From Exobacillus caeni (lineage in GTDB: Bacteria; Bacillota; Bacilli; Bacillales; Guptibacillaceae): a stretch of DNA of 64,000 bases. The notes beneath the pieces were generated by a model, which saw only the letters and a program-made list of their open reading frames with translations, did no database searches and had not been told where the DNA came from. Shown here in pieces: positions 36,420 to 45,112 of the stretch. Location: assembly GCF_005747095.1 (NCBI RefSeq), contig NZ_SWLG01000001.1:124001-188000 (forward strand), given 5' to 3'. Both the position numbers and the translations under genes were made by a program. How positions within the stretch are numbered: position 1 is the stretch's first letter; the number at the start of each line of letters is the position of its first letter.

Positions 36420-36920
36420 TTAATTTGTAGACGATGCAGTTCTTTTGTTTTCTAAAAATTGTTCGATTTGCTTTTCATGATGCTTGTCATGCTCACCGAA
36501 TTCCTGAAGTAAATACAATATCGAATAAGGCTCGCCTGTATGGGGGCAATGAGTTATCGAGTTTACTGTAATATGCTGTTTCAGTGTTTCTTCGGAAAGG
36601 TTATTAACAAGCTTCATTAATTTTTTTCTTGATTCAACTGCTTCATCGATCAGTTCTTTTTGCGTAGTTCTAGATTTAGCGTATTCACTGGCTTTTTCAT
36701 TAAATGAATCGTGGTCTGGGAAGGTGATCTGCTTTTGGTCGGTTATGGCTGGAATCTGTTCGATTAAATAGCCGTCCCATTTTAGAAGATGGGCGACTAT
36801 CTCATTTACCGACCACTTCCCGTCTTTAATCGGTTGGTTCCAGTTCTCTGGAGCAAGCTCTTCAAGTTGGCTTACCCATTTGATATAAGCATCAGAATGA
36901 TTAAGAATATCGTTTTTCAT
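36420..36920 (-). CDS. DinB-superfamily protein
   Basis: A 166-residue four-helix-bundle protein of the DinB/YfiT-like superfamily. The three metal-ligand histidines are seen in EIVAHLLKW and GEHDKHHEKQ, the usual first and last helices. Relatives include metal-dependent hydrolases and bacillithiol transferases; the precise role is unknown. ATG 36920 follows AGGAGGAGATAAA, which decides it over the longer frame reaching 37055. It converges with pgi and diverges from yugN. Confidence 0.82.
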   Translation of the reverse strand: MKNDILNHSDAYIKWVSQLEELAPENWNQPIKDGKWSVNEIVAHLLKWDGYLIEQIPAITDQKQITFPDHDSFNEKASEYAKSRTTQKELIDEAVESRKKLMKLVNNLSEETLKQHITVNSITHCPHTGEPYSILYLLQEFGEHDKHHEKQIEQFLENKRTASSTN

Positions 36921-37036
36921 TTTATCTCCTCCTATCGCATAAAAAAACTTCGCTTCCGTATAGGTAAAATCCTTTTGGTAATTTGGCTGAAAATTGGACA
37001 CGATAACGTTAGAAATAGTGAAGGAGGAATGTAACG

Positions 37037-37447
37037 ATGATTCCGTTAGAGTCAACTGTGGAAGGAAAGCAGCTTGAGCTTAGTGTAATGGAAGAAGAAC
37101 TGAGAAATCTTGGATTCAGCTACGGGGGCAATTGGGAATGGGACCATGGCTATTTTGATTATAAAATTGATGATGAAGATGGATACTTATTCCTGCGAGT
37201 GCCGATTGAAGCGGTTAAAATGCAGTTGGACCAGGATGGAGCTGTTGTAAAAATCGGCCAGCCGTTTTTACTTGCCCATATTTATCAGGAAGGTTTAGAC
37301 GACCATGTTCATACCTGGCAGTGGACAGGATCGATCGACCAGTTTTCAGAACCGGTGGACAAAGACGCAGATATTGATGACAAATGGTTAGATGTTGGAG
37401 AAAAGCATCTAAAAAGGATGGAAGATGCTTTATCTCCTTACTTTTGA
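37037..37447 (+). CDS. yugN: YugN-like protein
   Basis: A 136-residue soluble acidic protein beginning MIPLESTVEGKQLELSVMEEEL, with repeated strands (FDYKIDDEDGYLFLRVPIEAV) and a C-terminal helix. It matches the YugN-like family of Bacillus in length and gene neighbourhood (between pgi and yugO). Function unknown. ATG 37037 follows AAGGAGGAATGTAACG. Its last 10 bases overlap the end of the convergent yugO. Confidence 0.85.
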   Translation: MIPLESTVEGKQLELSVMEEELRNLGFSYGGNWEWDHGYFDYKIDDEDGYLFLRVPIEAVKMQLDQDGAVVKIGQPFLLAHIYQEGLDDHVHTWQWTGSIDQFSEPVDKDADIDDKWLDVGEKHLKRMEDALSPYF

Positions 37448-38430
37448 ATAATTAAGAGGCGGTCGCCTTCTTTTATCGGAAAAGGAGGGGCCGGATTTAA
37501 CTTTAATTCCTCATCACGTTTGATTCCGATCAATAGAGCGTCTTTATCAATCAGCTTTTTTGAAACATCACAAAATTCTTTCCCGGCAAATTCCCCGGAT
37601 ACTGTTTCATATGTAATTTTGTTAGGGTTTATATTTGTTAAAATATCAAGAAAAATTGGCGAGATACCTGGATGAAAAAGACTATTGATCATCATAGTGC
37701 TCGAGATGTTCGCGCTCTGGATTACTTCATCTGCTCCCGCTCTTTGTGCGTTCACGATTTGTTCAGGAGAAAGTATTTCAACGATACTGTAGATGGAAGG
37801 GTTGAGCCCTTCAACTGTGAGTAGCGTTAAGATCGATTGCATATCCATTTCGTTTTCATTCTTATATTGATCCGCTGTAATTAGGATTGTTTCGGCTTTT
37901 TCTGCGTTAGCCTTTTTTAGTGTTCTATCCTCACATGGATTCCCTTTTATAAAATGGATTCCTTCTTTTTCAAGAGGGTTTTCCATTAATGAATTGTCTA
38001 TTAAAACAATAGAAAGTCCGGGACGAGCCTTTAAAAGATAATCAATCGTACTTCTGCTCCGCTCATTCCAGCCGACGATGATTAGGTGGTGTTCTCTGCG
38101 AAATTCACGTTCCCCTTTTCTTAATGCAGTTTGCCCCATAAGCGAAGAGGAAGCGAGTTTAGCCATATAAAAAGTGACGAACCCGGCTCCGGAAAGAATG
38201 AGAAACATACCGATCAACCTGCCTAACGTGCTTTTAGGGACAAAATCACCATATCCGACCGTAGCAGCGGTAACCAGCGCCCACCAAACGCCGTCAAAGA
38301 TAGTAGGAAAACTCTTGGGTTCCACAAAATGAATGGTGATGCCAATCGCAAAGATAACTAAAAGTATTATGGAAATTAACTGTAATAAAATATGGGTACG
38401 AAAAAATGTAGTAAACATTCTTAAACGCAT
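37438..38430 (-). CDS. yugO: YugO, K+ channel with RCK domain
   Basis: A 330-residue two-helix potassium channel subunit. TM1 is about 12-35, the selectivity filter TVGYGD is at residues 57-62 and TM2 is about 70-95. The cytoplasmic RCK part has a Rossmann TrkA-N domain (about 115-235: HLIIVGWNERSRSTI) and a TrkA-C domain (250-330). In B. subtilis YugO releases K+ in response to metabolic signals and carries electrical signals in biofilms. ATG 38430 follows GGAGGTGGTTAGACA. Confidence 0.93.
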   Translation of the reverse strand: MRLRMFTTFFRTHILLQLISIILLVIFAIGITIHFVEPKSFPTIFDGVWWALVTAATVGYGDFVPKSTLGRLIGMFLILSGAGFVTFYMAKLASSSLMGQTALRKGEREFRREHHLIIVGWNERSRSTIDYLLKARPGLSIVLIDNSLMENPLEKEGIHFIKGNPCEDRTLKKANAEKAETILITADQYKNENEMDMQSILTLLTVEGLNPSIYSIVEILSPEQIVNAQRAGADEVIQSANISSTMMINSLFHPGISPIFLDILTNINPNKITYETVSGEFAGKEFCDVSKKLIDKDALLIGIKRDEELKLNPAPPFPIKEGDRLLIIQK

Positions 38431-38540
38431 TGTCTAACCACCTCCGAACTCATTATGCCCAGTTATTACCACTAAAAAACTATCATCCTTTAGTTTTCGG
38501 AAAAAAATAAAAGGGAAGAAAAAAGCAAGGAGTGATCAAC

Positions 38541-38849
38541 ATGGAGCCAAGAAAAAGCAGACAGCGCTCATTTATCATACCTTTAATCAATACGATCGTT
38601 GGAATTGTCGAAGCGATCATCGGCATTCGAATCATTTTAAAGCTTTTTGGAGCCAATCCTAACGCCCCGTTTGTGCAGTGGTTGTATGCAACATCAGGAC
38701 CGCTCCTGGCTCCATTTCAGGGAATCTTTCCATCCCCTGAGCTAGACGGAAGGTTTGTGATTGAGTTTTCCGCACTGTTTGCACTTATTATCTATAGCAT
38801 CATCGGGTCGTTGTTAATAAAGGTTGTTCACTTGATTAGAGGAGATTAA
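38541..38849 (+). CDS. YggT-family membrane protein
   Basis: A 102-residue YggT-family protein with two helices (about 9-30 and 67-95). The conserved segment is LRIILKLFGANPNAPFVQW-like (IIGIRIILKLFGANPNAPF) with the following PLLAPFQGIFP motif. Family members have been linked to cell division or osmotic stress, not proven here. ATG 38541 is chosen because AAGGAGTG is 8 bases before it; GTG 38532 is part of the site. A terminator follows. Confidence 0.8.
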   Translation: MEPRKSRQRSFIIPLINTIVGIVEAIIGIRIILKLFGANPNAPFVQWLYATSGPLLAPFQGIFPSPELDGRFVIEFSALFALIIYSIIGSLLIKVVHLIRGD

Positions 38850-38850
38850 A

Positions 38851-38892
38851 AAAATACTTCCCTTTATTAATTAGAAGAGGGAAGTATTTTCA
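38851..38892 (+). terminator. Terminator of the YggT-family gene
   Basis: AAAATACTTCCCT and AGGGAAGTATTTT (perfect 13 bp) with a 14-base loop. Confidence 0.85.
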
Positions 38893-38962
38893 TTTCCTAT
38901 CTTGCAAATAATATTTGTACTGTGCTAAAATTATTTTTGTCGATATTGTGATTTTATATTGC

Positions 38963-39035
38963 GGGGCTTTAGCTCAGCTGGGAGAGCGCTACGCTGGCAG
39001 CGTAGAGGTCAGGGGTTCGAGCCCCCTAAGCTCCA
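38963..39035 (+). tRNA. tRNA-Ala (anticodon GGC)
   Basis: A 73-base cloverleaf. Acceptor arms GGGGCTT and AAGCTCC pair with one G-U; D arm GCTC/GAGC; anticodon stem CTACG/CGTAG around the loop CTGGCAG gives anticodon GGC; T arm AGGGG-TTCGAGC-CCCCT. The discriminator is A and CCA is not encoded. It stands alone, with a hairpin terminator about 25 bp after it, and no other tRNA or rRNA gene is in the window. Confidence 0.95.
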
Positions 39036-39059
39036 TACTTTAACATGAAGTCTTTCACT

Positions 39060-39110
39060 AAACACTCTTTTTATTTCTGTTACTACAGAAAGGAAAGGGT
39101 GTTTTTTATT
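39060..39110 (+). terminator. Terminator of tRNA-Ala
   Basis: A long imperfect stem: AACACTCTTTTTATTTCTGT against ACAGAAAGGAAAGGGTGTT with a TACT loop, then a run of six T. Confidence 0.8.
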
Positions 39111-39285
39111 TGTGTTTTCGTTTCCACCAGAGAAAACCAATTATCCAGTCATCGAAACTAATACACATTTTGTCTTTTCTACCCGAACATTTCTTAACTT
39201 CGACAACAGCTTTCTCCATCAACTTTCTTATTGCGAAAGTATAATATTTCCATATTAACTAAGGAAATTAATTGGGGGAGAGAGA

Positions 39286-40032
39286 ATGCTTCTTAGAAAA
39301 ATCACTTTTGCAATTGGGATTGTGGGAATGAGTCTAAGCTTGATGGTTACGTCGGTAGAGGCCTCACAAGACGAAGCGATTATTATTAACAAAAGGACTA
39401 ACCAGCTGGCTTTTTATGAAAAAAGTACCCTTCAGAAAGTTTTCCCCGTTGCAACAGGTAGAACGAAGAATTTAACGCCAGAAGGGAAGTTTACTCTCGT
39501 TAATAAGGTGAAAAACAGGCCCTGGTATACAGGTAATATTCCGGGTGGCGATGCCCGGAACCCATTGGGTGCAAGGTGGCTCGGGATTAAAGTCCCTGGG
39601 GATTGGGGACATGTTTCTGGAAATGTTTACGGAGTTCACGGAACGAACAATCCCTCCTCTATCGGAACCTATGCATCCAATGGATGCATCCGGATGTACA
39701 ATAAAGATATCATCTGGTTGTTTGATCGAGCTGATATGAATATTCCGGTCTATATCACAAGTTCTTCTTCTTCTTTTGCCGCGTTAGCTCAAAAATACGG
39801 AGTTGGCAAAGCAAAGAAAGTAGTAGCTGGATATGAAACCTTCAATGTAACCTTAAAATACGGTAGCAAAGGGGAAGCGGTTAAAATCCTTCAGCGAAAA
39901 CTAAACATTACAGCTGATGGATCTTTTGGCCCACAGACTTTGAGTGCTGTAAAGAAGTTTCAAAAATCGAAAGGGTTAGTGGCCGATGGTATTGTAGGCG
40001 CAAAGACAAGGGCAGCATTATTCAATAAATAA
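39286..40032 (+). CDS. L,D-transpeptidase (YkuD domain) with peptidoglycan-binding domain
   Basis: A 248-residue exported wall enzyme. The signal peptide is residues 1-26 (cleavage near VEA-SQ). The YkuD domain has the catalytic motif HGTNNPSSIGTYASNGCIRM (H118, C134). A PG_binding_1 domain occupies about 185-248 (YGSKGEAVKILQRKLN). It makes 3-3 crosslinks or attaches proteins to peptidoglycan; in sporulating bacilli some relatives act in spores. ATG 39286 follows GGGGGAGAGAG. Confidence 0.92.
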   Translation: MLLRKITFAIGIVGMSLSLMVTSVEASQDEAIIINKRTNQLAFYEKSTLQKVFPVATGRTKNLTPEGKFTLVNKVKNRPWYTGNIPGGDARNPLGARWLGIKVPGDWGHVSGNVYGVHGTNNPSSIGTYASNGCIRMYNKDIIWLFDRADMNIPVYITSSSSSFAALAQKYGVGKAKKVVAGYETFNVTLKYGSKGEAVKILQRKLNITADGSFGPQTLSAVKKFQKSKGLVADGIVGAKTRAALFNK

Positions 40033-40369
40033 TAAAAAAGAATAAAAAGCAAAACCAGCCATAGAAAAGCTCTTTCCGTAGGCTGGTTTTCTTATGGGTG
40101 TAAACCTGCTTTGCTTTCTGAGTATAACTATCTTGTAAAACAATGGAAGGAAGGTAGCATCGGTGTGTAAATAAAAATGAGGCATTGATCGGAAAGTGAA
40201 CTATACTAGCACCGATAAGACTGTATGGGAATGGAGTTTCTGGTACCAACACGACCGAAGAAGGACGCCATGGTATATTTTTTACTGGAAAAGTCATAGA
40301 AGATACTTGAACTGCCATGGAAACAGGATCATCTGCATAGACCCTCGTCGTATCAACAGTATTAAACAC
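40022..40369 (-). pseudogene. Possible 5' remnant of a cell-wall-binding-repeat-type gene
   Basis: A 115-codon frame with GTG start at 40369, preceded by GCGAGGTGATTTAAT. The first ~70 residues look like a real protein: TRVYADDPVSMAVQVSSMTFP and VVLVPETPFPYSLIGASIVHFP resemble the start of cell-wall-binding-repeat-type proteins. From about residue 75 the sequence turns into lysine- and phenylalanine-rich nonsense that runs through the transpeptidase terminator into its last codons. It seems to be the surviving 5' end of a longer gene. The match is from memory and uncertain. Confidence 0.4.
40051..40093 (+). terminator. Terminator of the L,D-transpeptidase gene
   Basis: Perfect arms AAAACCAGCC and GGCTGGTTTT with a 20-base loop, then CTT. 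Confidence 0.75.
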
Positions 40370-40612
40370 ATTAAATCACCTCGCTTTTTAGGCTTCGTTT
40401 ACAGGGAAGATTGCAAAGATGCTCACTTATTCCGTAAATGAACCATGCGATCGAAGGCAATTTTTATAAAAACTTTCTACTAAGATTGTTATTAATCTGT
40501 AGTTAGTTTATGAAAATATAATTTGCTGAATAAGATATGTATTCTCCATATTTTCTGCACAATTTAAGGGTAAGACTTGTGTATAAGGTTAATTGTTAAG
40601 GGGGTATCACCA

Positions 40613-42652
40613 ATGGATCACAGCAATCATCATGAAAATCATAGCAATTCTCATCATAATCACGGCCACCAAAATGACCACCTACACGGGAAACAGGAAG
40701 ACCATGCTTCACATCACGCACACATGGTAGATGATTTTAAAAGAAGATTCTACATTTCGCTATTGGTCACGATTCCAATCTTATTCTTATCTCCAATGAT
40801 TCAGGATTTCCTTGGTTACGAATTTCGTTTTACCGGAGATATGTACCTTTTATTTGGACTTTCCACTTTTGTATTCTTTTATGGAGGATGGCCGTTTCTT
40901 CAAGGTTCCTGGGATGAGTTAAAGAAAAAGGAACCCGGGATGATGACGCTCATTGCCCTGGCAATCACTGTCGCCTACGGATACAGTTCACTTACCGTAT
41001 TCGGCCTTTCAGGAAAGAACTTTTTCTGGGAGCTTGCAACGCTGATCGATATCATGCTGCTCGGGCACTGGATCGAGATGAAATCTGTCATGGGAGCTTC
41101 ACGTGCTCTGGAAGAACTGGTTAAACTGATGCCTTCTGAAGCCCATTTGATCGATGAAGAGGGCAACGTGAAGGATGTTCCAACATCCGAATTAAAACAG
41201 GGAGATAAAGTGTTGATCAAACCAGGAGAAAAAGTCCCTGTTGACGGAACGATTCTAAAAGGGGAATCTTCACTTGATGAATCAATGTTGACCGGAGAAT
41301 CCGTTCCAGTAGAAAAGTTCAAAGATGATGAAGTTATCGGAGGCTCGATCAACGGAGAAGGGTCATTAACGGTAACAGTTGAAAAGACCGGTGAAGATAG
41401 TTATCTATCCCAGGTTGTCACGATGGTAAAAGAGGCACAGGAATCTAAATCACGGACACAGGATTTATCGAATCGGGCAGCTCGGTGGTTGTTTTATCTT
41501 GCACTGCTGGCCGGAATCCTTACGTTAGTAATCTGGATGCTTACTGGAGCTAGCTTTGTGTATGCACTGGAACGAATGGTCACTGTAATGGTTATCGCCT
41601 GTCCACACGCACTAGGGTTGGCAGCGCCTCTGGTTGTTGCAAGGTCCACAGCTCTGGCAGCTAAAAAAGGGCTGTTAATCCGTAATCGAGCAAGTTTTGA
41701 GGGAGCAAGAAACCTGGATGCGATCGTCTTCGATAAAACCGGTACCTTGACAGAAGGCAAGTTTGGTATAACTGACATTAAAGTTTCTGACGGATTTGAA
41801 GAGGATGAAGTAGTTATGCTTGCTGCTTCTCTTGAGGCTCAATCTGAACATCCGATCGCAAGAGGAATCTTTGAAGAAGCTGAAAATCGTTCTATAAAAT
41901 TAGTCGAACCAGATGAGTTTCAATCTATTACCGGTAAAGGACTTCAGGGAAGGGTCGATGAAATAAGAGTAATGGTGGTCAGTCCAGGTTACATGGCTGA
42001 TGAGAATATTAAATATGATACTGAAACCTTTAAGCAATTATCTGGAGAAGGTAAAACTGTAGTCTTTGTGTTGATAGAAAACAAGCTAGCTGCCATGTTC
42101 GCATTAGCCGACAAAGTGAGAGACAGTTCGAAAGATGCTATGCAGCGCTTAAAAGTACTGAAGATAAGAGCGATGATGTTAACGGGGGACAACAAGCAGG
42201 TTGCAAATTGGGTAGCCGACCAATTGGATCTCGATGAAGTGTATGCAGAAGTTCTCCCTCACGAAAAGGCTGATAAAATCAAACAAGTAAAACAAGAAGG
42301 ACTAAAAGTCGCGATGACAGGCGATGGTGTAAATGATGCTCCTGCCCTTGCGAATGCAGATCTTGGCGTTGCTGTAGGCGCAGGAACAGATGTCGCAATG
42401 GAGACAGCGGACGTTATCCTTGTAAAAAGCAATCCAAAAGATGTAGTTTCCATTATAGACCTGTCAAAAGCCACTTATAAAAAAATGATCCAAAACCTGT
42501 GGTGGGCTGCTGGTTATAACATTATCGCCATTCCGCTTGCAGCGGGAATCTTATATAACGCTGGCATTGTGTTAAGTCCAGCAGTAGGAGCGGTATTAAT
42601 GTCACTAAGTACGGTTATCGTAGCGGTTAATGCTCGTTTGTTGAAAGTATAA
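40613..42652 (+). CDS. copB: Copper-translocating P1B-3-type ATPase (CopB-like)
   Basis: A 679-residue metal ATPase. The N-terminus (1-38) is very rich in histidine. The metal site in TM6 is CPH (C330-P331-H332), the mark of CopB-type enzymes for Cu(II) or Ag/Cu(I), in place of CPC. DKTGTLTEG has the phosphorylated D374; TGES and TGDGVNDAPAL are present. It would export copper. ATG 40613 follows GGGGGTATCACC. A SHOCT gene and copZ follow on the same strand. I see no CsoR operator upstream. Confidence 0.92.
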   Translation: MDHSNHHENHSNSHHNHGHQNDHLHGKQEDHASHHAHMVDDFKRRFYISLLVTIPILFLSPMIQDFLGYEFRFTGDMYLLFGLSTFVFFYGGWPFLQGSWDELKKKEPGMMTLIALAITVAYGYSSLTVFGLSGKNFFWELATLIDIMLLGHWIEMKSVMGASRALEELVKLMPSEAHLIDEEGNVKDVPTSELKQGDKVLIKPGEKVPVDGTILKGESSLDESMLTGESVPVEKFKDDEVIGGSINGEGSLTVTVEKTGEDSYLSQVVTMVKEAQESKSRTQDLSNRAARWLFYLALLAGILTLVIWMLTGASFVYALERMVTVMVIACPHALGLAAPLVVARSTALAAKKGLLIRNRASFEGARNLDAIVFDKTGTLTEGKFGITDIKVSDGFEEDEVVMLAASLEAQSEHPIARGIFEEAENRSIKLVEPDEFQSITGKGLQGRVDEIRVMVVSPGYMADENIKYDTETFKQLSGEGKTVVFVLIENKLAAMFALADKVRDSSKDAMQRLKVLKIRAMMLTGDNKQVANWVADQLDLDEVYAEVLPHEKADKIKQVKQEGLKVAMTGDGVNDAPALANADLGVAVGAGTDVAMETADVILVKSNPKDVVSIIDLSKATYKKMIQNLWWAAGYNIIAIPLAAGILYNAGIVLSPAVGAVLMSLSTVIVAVNARLLKV

Positions 42653-42686
42653 TTGTGAAAAAAACTAGAACAGGAGTGAGCTAGAT

Positions 42687-42920
42687 ATGATGAATGGTGG
42701 TAATATGATGGGAGGAGGATTCGGGATGTTTGGCTGGTTCATTCCAGTCATTATCATAGCTATTATTCTCTTCCTTGTCGTTTACTTTGTCCGGAATATC
42801 CAAAACAAAAATCAAAGTAGCACATCATCTAATGCGCGTGCCATTTTAGAAGAGCGTTATGTAAAAGGAGAAATTTCAGAAGAGGAATATCACAGAAAAT
42901 TGAACAACTTACAAAAGTAA
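42687..42920 (+). CDS. SHOCT-domain small membrane protein
   Basis: A 77-residue protein: Met/Gly-rich N-terminus (MMNGGNMMGGGFGMFGW), one helix (about 17-36) and a C-terminal SHOCT domain (ILEERYVKGEISEEEYHRKL, residues 52-71). The Met-rich start may bind copper. Genes of this kind often accompany copper export genes. It is 34 bp after copB and likely in the same operon. ATG 42687 follows AGGAGTGAGC. Confidence 0.85.
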   Translation: MMNGGNMMGGGFGMFGWFIPVIIIAIILFLVVYFVRNIQNKNQSSTSSNARAILEERYVKGEISEEEYHRKLNNLQK

Positions 42921-43011
42921 TTCAATAGTTAAAGCATTATGGATAAGATTCCCTTGCTCTTTAATAGTGAACAGCAACATAGCCGGCAAAAAAATGAGGA
43001 GGTTTTTTACT

Positions 43012-43218
43012 ATGAAAACAACTACTTTAAACGTTCAAGGAATGACTTGTGGCCACTGCAAAAAGGCAGTGGATGGAGCGCTTACTGATTTAGAAGGCGT
43101 AACAGATGTGAACGTTAACCTAGAAGCAGGTAAAGTTGATGTCACATATGATGAGGCAAAAACAAACCTGGATAGCATGAAAGAAGCCATAGAAGAACAA
43201 AGTTATGATGTAGCGTAA
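43012..43218 (+). CDS. copZ: CopZ-type copper chaperone
   Basis: A 68-residue heavy-metal-associated (HMA) domain protein with the Cu(I) ligand pair in GMTCGHC (C13, C16) and the ferredoxin-like beta-alpha-beta pattern. It passes Cu(I) to the CopB ATPase or to a regulator. ATG 43012 is chosen because TGAGGAGG lies 9 bases upstream; the frame running back to 42967 has no site. It ends the copB operon; a terminator follows. Confidence 0.92.
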   Translation: MKTTTLNVQGMTCGHCKKAVDGALTDLEGVTDVNVNLEAGKVDVTYDEAKTNLDSMKEAIEEQSYDVA

Positions 43219-43234
43219 TGTTGAGAAATCAAAG

Positions 43235-43273
43235 TCAGAATGTCCAAATTAATTGTGGCATTCTGATTTTTTG
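43235..43273 (+). terminator. Terminator of the copB-copZ operon
   Basis: TCAGAATG and CATTCTGA form the stem, followed by six T. Confidence 0.8.
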
Positions 43274-43414
43274 AAAGCAAATTGTTTCCACTGTTCATCG
43301 TAATCTTGTCAAAGTTTTGTCCTCCATCTCTACAAGATATGCACGATTTCTTTGTATCCTAAAAAGGGAAATAAGGATGAAAAATGAATAAAAACAGTAA
43401 AAGAGGGGACAGGG

Positions 43415-44026
43415 ATGAAAGATTTAAATAAAGTGATCAGTGAGCGATACAATCGTGTTTCAGGAGTCTACGATTTTATGGATACCATGATTAAACACCA
43501 ATGGCGAAAGGAGTTATTAAAGCATGTCAGCGGTGAAGTTTTAGAAGCTGGAGTAGGAACGGGTGCAAATTTACCCTTTTATCCTGAACAGGTTAAGGTA
43601 GCAGGTATCGATATTAGTGAGGGCATGCTTAAGCAGGCTCGCAAAAAAGTCGCCAGTAACCATCTCCAAGATAAAGTTACATTGAGGAAAATGGATATAC
43701 AGGATCTTGAATTTCCTGATAATTCTTTTGACTATGTTATTTCAACATGTGTTTTTTGCTCAGTCCCAGATCCTGTAAAAGGGTTAGAAGAATTAAAAAG
43801 GGTGTGCAAACCAAACGGCCGGATTTTCATGCTTGAACACATGAGGAGTGAAAATGTAGTATTAGGGCCGATTATGGATGTGATAAATCCTTTTGTCGTT
43901 AGATTATGGGGGGCCAATATAAACCGTAGAACGATAGAGAATATAAAAGCAGCAGGGCTAAGCATTGAAAAAAATGAAAAGTTGTTCGGTTCTGTTATGA
44001 GAAAGTTGACCTTAACAGTTATATGA
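43415..44026 (+). CDS. Class I SAM-dependent methyltransferase
   Basis: A 203-residue methyltransferase with SAM motif I VLEAGVGTGANLPFY (about 44-58), motif II GIDISEGML and ISTCVFCSVPDP in place of motif IV. The C-terminal part (LWGANINRRTIENIKAAGL) resembles phospholipid N-methyltransferase or UbiE-like proteins. Substrate unknown. ATG 43415 follows AGAGGGGACAGGG. It stands between the copper operon and the Rieske protein gene. Confidence 0.82.
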   Translation: MKDLNKVISERYNRVSGVYDFMDTMIKHQWRKELLKHVSGEVLEAGVGTGANLPFYPEQVKVAGIDISEGMLKQARKKVASNHLQDKVTLRKMDIQDLEFPDNSFDYVISTCVFCSVPDPVKGLEELKRVCKPNGRIFMLEHMRSENVVLGPIMDVINPFVVRLWGANINRRTIENIKAAGLSIEKNEKLFGSVMRKLTLTVI

Positions 44027-44164
44027 GAAATCGTTTGAATTCATCTGTCTATACTTTTTAATAACTTAGTGAACCATAGTAAGTTAAATATTTTTATAAT
44101 TCATAAAAAATGCAAATTTCATGGTTAGATAGTAGGTAGAGTTATAAAATAAGGGAGTGATTTT

Positions 44165-44671
44165 GTGGGAGACTTAACGAGAAGGGGTTTCCTAAAAGGG
44201 TCTGCAAAAACCATTATGGGAGTAGCTCTTGCTACAAGCTGGCTTCCTCTTGTCACTGCGGGTTGTAGCTCTAAAAGTTCAGTACCAGGTTCTTTAGTAA
44301 ATCTGGGACCGATCGATGAAGTTACAAAGGGACCTTTTCCTAAAAAGATAAATTATAAGACTACTATTGAAGATGGATGGACAGACCGTGATATAGAAGG
44401 GTTTGTTTATGTAACGAAAGGGATCAAAAGGGATATAATCGTCATGTCCCCTGTTTGCACGCATCTTGGTTGTACCGTTCCACTTGCAGATGAGTCGAAG
44501 AGAAGTGAAGAAGTTACTTTTTTATGTCCCTGTCATGGTGGGGAGTATAACCAGGCCGGCATCAACACTGGTGGACCTCCACCCAGACCGTTGGATCTTT
44601 TTGGAGTTGTTGAAAAAGAAGAAAATCTGTATGTTGATATTGTAAGCCCAATTAAAAGAGTAGAAAATTAA
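44165..44671 (+). CDS. Tat-exported Rieske [2Fe-2S] lipoprotein
   Basis: A 168-residue Rieske protein. The N-terminus has a twin-arginine motif TRRGFLKG and a hydrophobic stretch ending in a lipobox-like VTAGC (C34), which suggests a lipid-anchored protein exported folded by Tat. The cluster is bound by C98-x-H100 in CTHLGC and C121-x-x-H124 in CPCHGG. No cytochrome b or partner subunit is adjacent, so the electron partner is unknown; a QcrA-like or arsenite oxidase-small-subunit-like role is conceivable. GTG 44165 follows AAGGGAGTG. Confidence 0.85.
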   Translation: MGDLTRRGFLKGSAKTIMGVALATSWLPLVTAGCSSKSSVPGSLVNLGPIDEVTKGPFPKKINYKTTIEDGWTDRDIEGFVYVTKGIKRDIIVMSPVCTHLGCTVPLADESKRSEEVTFLCPCHGGEYNQAGINTGGPPPRPLDLFGVVEKEENLYVDIVSPIKRVEN

Positions 44672-44701
44672 CGTAACGAACCTTTTGATGAGGTGAATTT
44701 T

Positions 44702-45001
44702 ATGTTTCTTCATTCAAGGAAAATTTTTGAGTTGAAGAGAAATAAGCGTTTTTATATTCCGGCGAAGTGGCGAGAGGAGTTTGATTTGCAACCAGGAAAA
44801 GATGCCTCGATTACACTTCATCAAGATGAGTTATGGATACAAGAGCCTGGAGAGGAAACAGATATTGTATGTACGATTGGCAGAGGTGGAAGTGTGTTGA
44901 TTCCCACTGAAATTGTTCTTCTTGCTAACTTTAAGAACCTGCAGATGTTTTCAGTGTATGTTGACCGAGAGAAAAGAAGAGTGGTGTTAAAAGCCCTGTA
45001 A
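44702..45001 (+). CDS. Protein with two AbrB/MazE-like beta-hairpin units
   Basis: A 99-residue basic protein. It seems to repeat one pattern twice: residues 8-40 (KRFYIPAKWREEFDLQPGKDASI) and 58-95 (GRGGSVLIPTEIVLLANFKNLQMFSVYVDREKRRVVL). Both resemble the swapped-hairpin DNA-binding units of AbrB, MazE and MraZ (xIPxxWR..l...G). This is a structural inference only. It may be a regulator. ATG 44702 follows GAGGTGAATTTT. It is 30 bp after the Rieske gene. Confidence 0.55.
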   Translation: MFLHSRKIFELKRNKRFYIPAKWREEFDLQPGKDASITLHQDELWIQEPGEETDIVCTIGRGGSVLIPTEIVLLANFKNLQMFSVYVDREKRRVVLKAL

Positions 45002-45066
45002 TTTTACTAGCTTTGTTAGGTAGTTTAATCCTTTCTGCTAAAAATCCCTTCGTTACTAAAACAAAA

Positions 45067-45106
45067 TCTGAAAGTGGCGTTTACTGATATAAACGCCCCT
45101 TTCAGA
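45067..45106 (-). terminator. Terminator of the CotF-like gene
   Basis: CTGAAAG plus GGCGTTTA pairs with TAAACGCC plus CTTTCAG. On the minus strand it leads into ATTTTGTTTT. Confidence 0.75.
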
Positions 45107-45112
45107 CATCTT

